Shown piece by piece: positions 61,181 to 64,000 of a stretch of 64,000 nt of DNA. Made by a program: the position numbers and the translations under genes. Within the stretch, counting starts at the first letter, position 1. Each line of letters begins with the position of its first letter. The stretch comes from Ciona savignyi. Its lineage: Eukaryota; Chordata; Ascidiacea; Phlebobranchia; Cionidae. A model generated the notes under the pieces. It was given only the letters and a program-made list of their open reading frames with translations, made no database searches and was not told the origin of the DNA. Where the stretch lies: contig CH003301.1 in the NCBI GenBank assembly GCA_000149265.1, positions 1,605,000 through 1,668,999 of the forward strand. Direction: 5' to 3'.

Positions 61181-61415
61181 GGTGCCTCTAAATACTACAG
61201 GACCGCTTCGAGCGCTTGGATCGCTTGAATCACTTAGATTGCTATGGAAAGTAATTCTAACCCTGTTCCAAACACTAATCTCAACCCCAGAACTAATTTT
61301 AACCCCAACCCTAACATTAATATCTTGGCTTTTGTAATTACGAATAATAGTAAGCGATCCAAGCGATTCAAGCGATCCAAGAGGTCCAAACGGTCCTGTA
61401 GTATTTAGAGGTACC
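61181..61415. repeat. Short inverted-repeat (foldback-type) element
   Basis: Left arm GGTGCCTCTAAATACTACAG and right arm CTGTAGTATTTAGAGGTACC extend inward with GCTTGGATCGCTTGAATC / GATCCAAGCGATTCAAGC-like sequence, about 50 bp per arm. No clear target duplication seen. A block TAACCCTG-TTC-AAACACTAATC inside (61257) recurs just outside (61441). Confidence 0.65.
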
Positions 61416-62674
61416 GGACAAAAATTATGAAAACTAATTTTAACCCTGCTTCAAACACTAATCTCAACCCCAGAACTATTCCTAACTATCACTAAAAATT
61501 AAACACTAACTCTAATGCCATAATCTTTATTTTAGTGTGCTCTTTCTCTCATTTTAGTTCCCCCCGGTAATGGCACATAAATTTATCATGTGGCATGGAC
61601 AACAACTGCTGTCTAGATGTTTGTGTCTTAAATGGTAGCGGAAGTCCGCTGAACTCAGTAAATTTATGTTTGGACTAAAGTGCTGTCGGGCTTCACTTGT
61701 CTGTGTGATGAGCAGGGCAGGACAACACACTATGGTAGTAGAAAGCAGGGACAGCGCACTATTCTGCGGAACAGTGGAGGGAGGAGGTGTATTTTTGTCA
61801 CTAACATTTTAAGCGGTATGGGTAAGGGTATATCATGAACGAGACCCCGTGGTAAAACCTTTTCCGCTCAGGTTAATGACTAAATACACTGTCCCGCACA
61901 ATCCGATTGTAAGCAAAAGGTAATCTGACGATCACTCATATATGTTAGTACTGTTCCTCGCGTTTTTCGATTCATGGTCCATGCCATAAGGATAAAATAT
62001 GATTATCCTATTTTTATTCTATTATGTTCAGTAACTGGTAAGCATTATCATTGATATTATTTTGTACATTATTTTCTCTTAGAATTAAACTTTTTTTTAA
62101 TCGTGTCAAATAGATTTCGGTGGTAAAATTTGCTGAATTCTGGGACAACTTTAAAATTGATAAATTCTGGGACAATAATTGACGTAGGTTACAAAAGAAG
62201 AAAATGTCATATTCAGTTAATATTTTACATTGTTGTTGACTGCTGACTGAACAGTGGCTGGTTGTGGAAACAGAGAAGCAGTTTTTATTAGAAAACAAGC
62301 CAACTTTTAAAGTAAGGTGCCATATTTTTTATTTTATTGATAATTTAAGTTTTAAACTTTATATTTTTGTTCTTTAATATAATAGTATATATTTTATATT
62401 TACATTACATAATTTGCCGATTAGGTGAGAAAACACAACCGTTCATTGTATATAGACATTCTGAACTGAATCTGAACTAATGACTAATAAATCCAAATCA
62501 AAATGATCATCAAAAATAAATAATATAAATATAGTCATTTAGGGATGTTTATTTATAAATAATATTTAAATACGTAGGCTATATATTCCCACATGCAATT
62601 CTTACATTTCATTTACCGAACATTTTAGATGTTAAGAAATATCACAACAAAATTTTACTTTGATTTTTTCAGAA
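61416..62674. other. Spacer and 5' flank of the REEP-like gene
   Basis: No gene supported. 61905-62020 looks like a badly decayed S1 SINE 3' end (GTAATCTGACGATCACTCA and a final ATGATTATCCTATTTTTA). The rest is unremarkable. Confidence 0.45.
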
Positions 62675-63117
62675 ATGGGTGGTGCAGTGGTCTCAAGACT
62701 AGTCATGTAAGCAGCTTTTTAATCACTTTTCAATACTGCTATTTTTTCTGTGGTAAAACTAGATTGCTAATTTCACTTAGCAGATGTGGTCTTTCAAAAA
62801 AGAGCCAACATTGTTAAACAAGATAGCTGTTGGTTGTCACTGATCACAAACAATTAACCAAAACTTCTTTTTAAAAAGTTGCCATTAACACATTTTTAAA
62901 ATTATAACAAATACTTCTTTTGGCTATTCTAGAAGGCATTTGTTTATAAATTATAACCCACCCGTCAACCATGTTAATGAATTAAATATTGCCACTCTGA
63001 AACATTATTAGAAAACAGCACAACTAAATAATCATCTTTTTCAGAGTAAGCACAGGCTTATTGTACCCTGCTTATTCATCATATAAAGCTGTTAAGTCTG
63101 CAAATGTTAGAGAATAT
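62675..63117 (+). CDS. REEP1-4-type receptor expression-enhancing protein (first two coding exons)
   Basis: Exon 62675-62706 (MGGAVVSRLVI) and exon 63045-63117 (VSTGLLYPAYSSYKAVKSANVREY) join in phase with AT|GTAAGC and TTTCAG|AG sites, and the second ends at TAT|GTAAGT. This matches the start of REEP1-4 proteins, whose N terminus is an ER membrane hairpin with an LYPAYxSYKAVK motif. Those proteins shape tubular ER and bind microtubules (family knowledge). The remaining exons were not found up to 64000 and should lie to the right of the window. The start is the first ATG and gives the family's usual short leader. Confidence 0.85.
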
Positions 63118-64000
63118 GTAAGTATTTTCAATGGACTACCATAATTTGTTGTGTAGTAAAAGTAAGGTAACAAGAAAATTCAAAGGTCTAAAAAATATTG
63201 AGAATTAAGTTTGTACTGGTTACAGCATTTATTATTGTGATTTATATTAACTCTACTGGTGGATTAAGGAGTAAAACAAATATTGTGATCAAGCCATCAT
63301 TTATCCTCAAGAAATGGTGTAATAGAACCATACTCGTAATGTTTTCAAAGTCACTGAAATAAACACTGTCATATGATATTCCCTTTAAGTCGCTATCAAC
63401 TGGTATGGGAAGACATTGACTATTATAAAATTACCTGTCAGAACGGGTTTTTGGATTTATTGTCATGAATTAATGTTTGATAATTTCAAATAAAATAAAT
63501 TTTTTCAATTATATTTAATTGTTTTTTTTCAAATATATTTATTTGAATCTATTGAAAACATAACCTCTCAGAGTCTCAGCATACTCTGACACAAATTAAT
63601 CAGTTAACAGCAAAACAAGCGCCTGTTAATCTCTCTTCCTATTTTCTTGATAATGTAGTCAATACATTAAATAAGATTTTTGCGAATTTACGGTTAAGTA
63701 GCTACTGGAGCATACAGAACTCCTGCGTAAATTCCAGCCACAAATTACTGTGTTAGAGAAATAGCAGTTGTGCGTAGAAGACCTATGTAGCTCAAATGCT
63801 TTGGCCAAGTCAATCTTTTTAACGTTGAAGAAAATTGTTTAACCAGCTAAAACATTGTAATTGTCCAGGTTCAATGTAAATAACATTATTCCACACTGGA
63901 CATCTGTAAATAAAAGACATGTTTGATTTCACATAGAGAATTTTTAACTTTCACTATAGCTCTTCGCAATCATGCTGCCATATTGCACTAGAGATTATAT
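63118..64000. other. Intron 2 of the REEP-like gene
   Basis: AT-rich, no exon matching the next conserved REEP segment and no repeat recognised. Confidence 0.55.

Noticed and set aside
62014-62298. 94-codon minus-strand ORF upstream of the REEP-like gene
   Set aside because: Low-complexity Ser/Asn/Leu reading in AT-rich DNA without splice or domain support.
1-64000. CRISPR arrays, bacterial operons, promoters or ribosome binding sites
   Set aside because: The sequence is eukaryotic with spliced genes; no regularly spaced repeat array of that kind is present.

Overview
The window is nuclear DNA from an animal with a compact, AT-rich, intron-rich genome. The best guess is a tunicate of the Ciona type. 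That is an inference from gene density, short introns, the mix of chordate-like genes (SCYL2, PLEKHM2, REEP, NLR, C-type lectin) and abundant tRNA-derived SINEs whose 3' ends carry TCCTA repeats; no species marker was tested. Two 100-base N runs (18241-18340, 48785-48884) are assembly gaps of probably unknown true size.

Layout. (1) 1-23.8 kb holds three copies of one monocarboxylate-transporter-like (SLC16/MCT) gene in alternating orientation. Copy A (+) is cut by the left edge and has a damaged exon 5. Copy B (-) is intact with 7 exons and 545 aa. Copy C (+) has all 7 exons, but its last exon is split by a BEL/Pao LTR retroelement. Copies A and B meet tail to tail; B and C meet head to head. 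(2) 17932-23642 is that BEL/Pao element: 602-bp LTRs, a 5-bp target duplication, a gag-protease ORF fused in frame to an integrase tail (the reverse transcriptase, RNase H and integrase core are missing), and a third LTR plus a gap at its left end. (3) 24.6-33.8 kb is a 12-exon RUN + PH domain gene of the PLEKHM2/SKIP type. (4) 35.2-46.6 kb is a 7-exon NACHT-LRR (NLR) gene. Its introns contain an antisense, intronless GNAT acetyltransferase gene and several DNA transposon remnants: two hAT MITEs nearby with 8-bp duplications, a piggyBac-type MITE with TTAA ends, and a foldback element nested inside a hAT MITE. (5) 48.2-50.5 kb is a single-pass membrane C-type lectin whose second exon is interrupted at an assembly gap. 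(6) 52.2-59.5 kb is a complete 14-exon SCYL2 pseudokinase gene (906 aa). (7) 62.7 kb to the right edge holds the first two coding exons of a REEP1-4-type gene.

The genes do not form an operon or pathway. PLEKHM2 (lysosome-kinesin linkage), SCYL2 (clathrin/endosomal traffic) and REEP (ER shaping) are all membrane-traffic genes by family. The NLR and the lectin are adjacent candidate immune receptors. The rest is mostly repeat-rich intron and spacer. Exon boundaries were set by reading frame, AG/GT splice sites and family similarity recalled from memory. For every multi-exon model given as complete, the summed exon lengths are a multiple of three.
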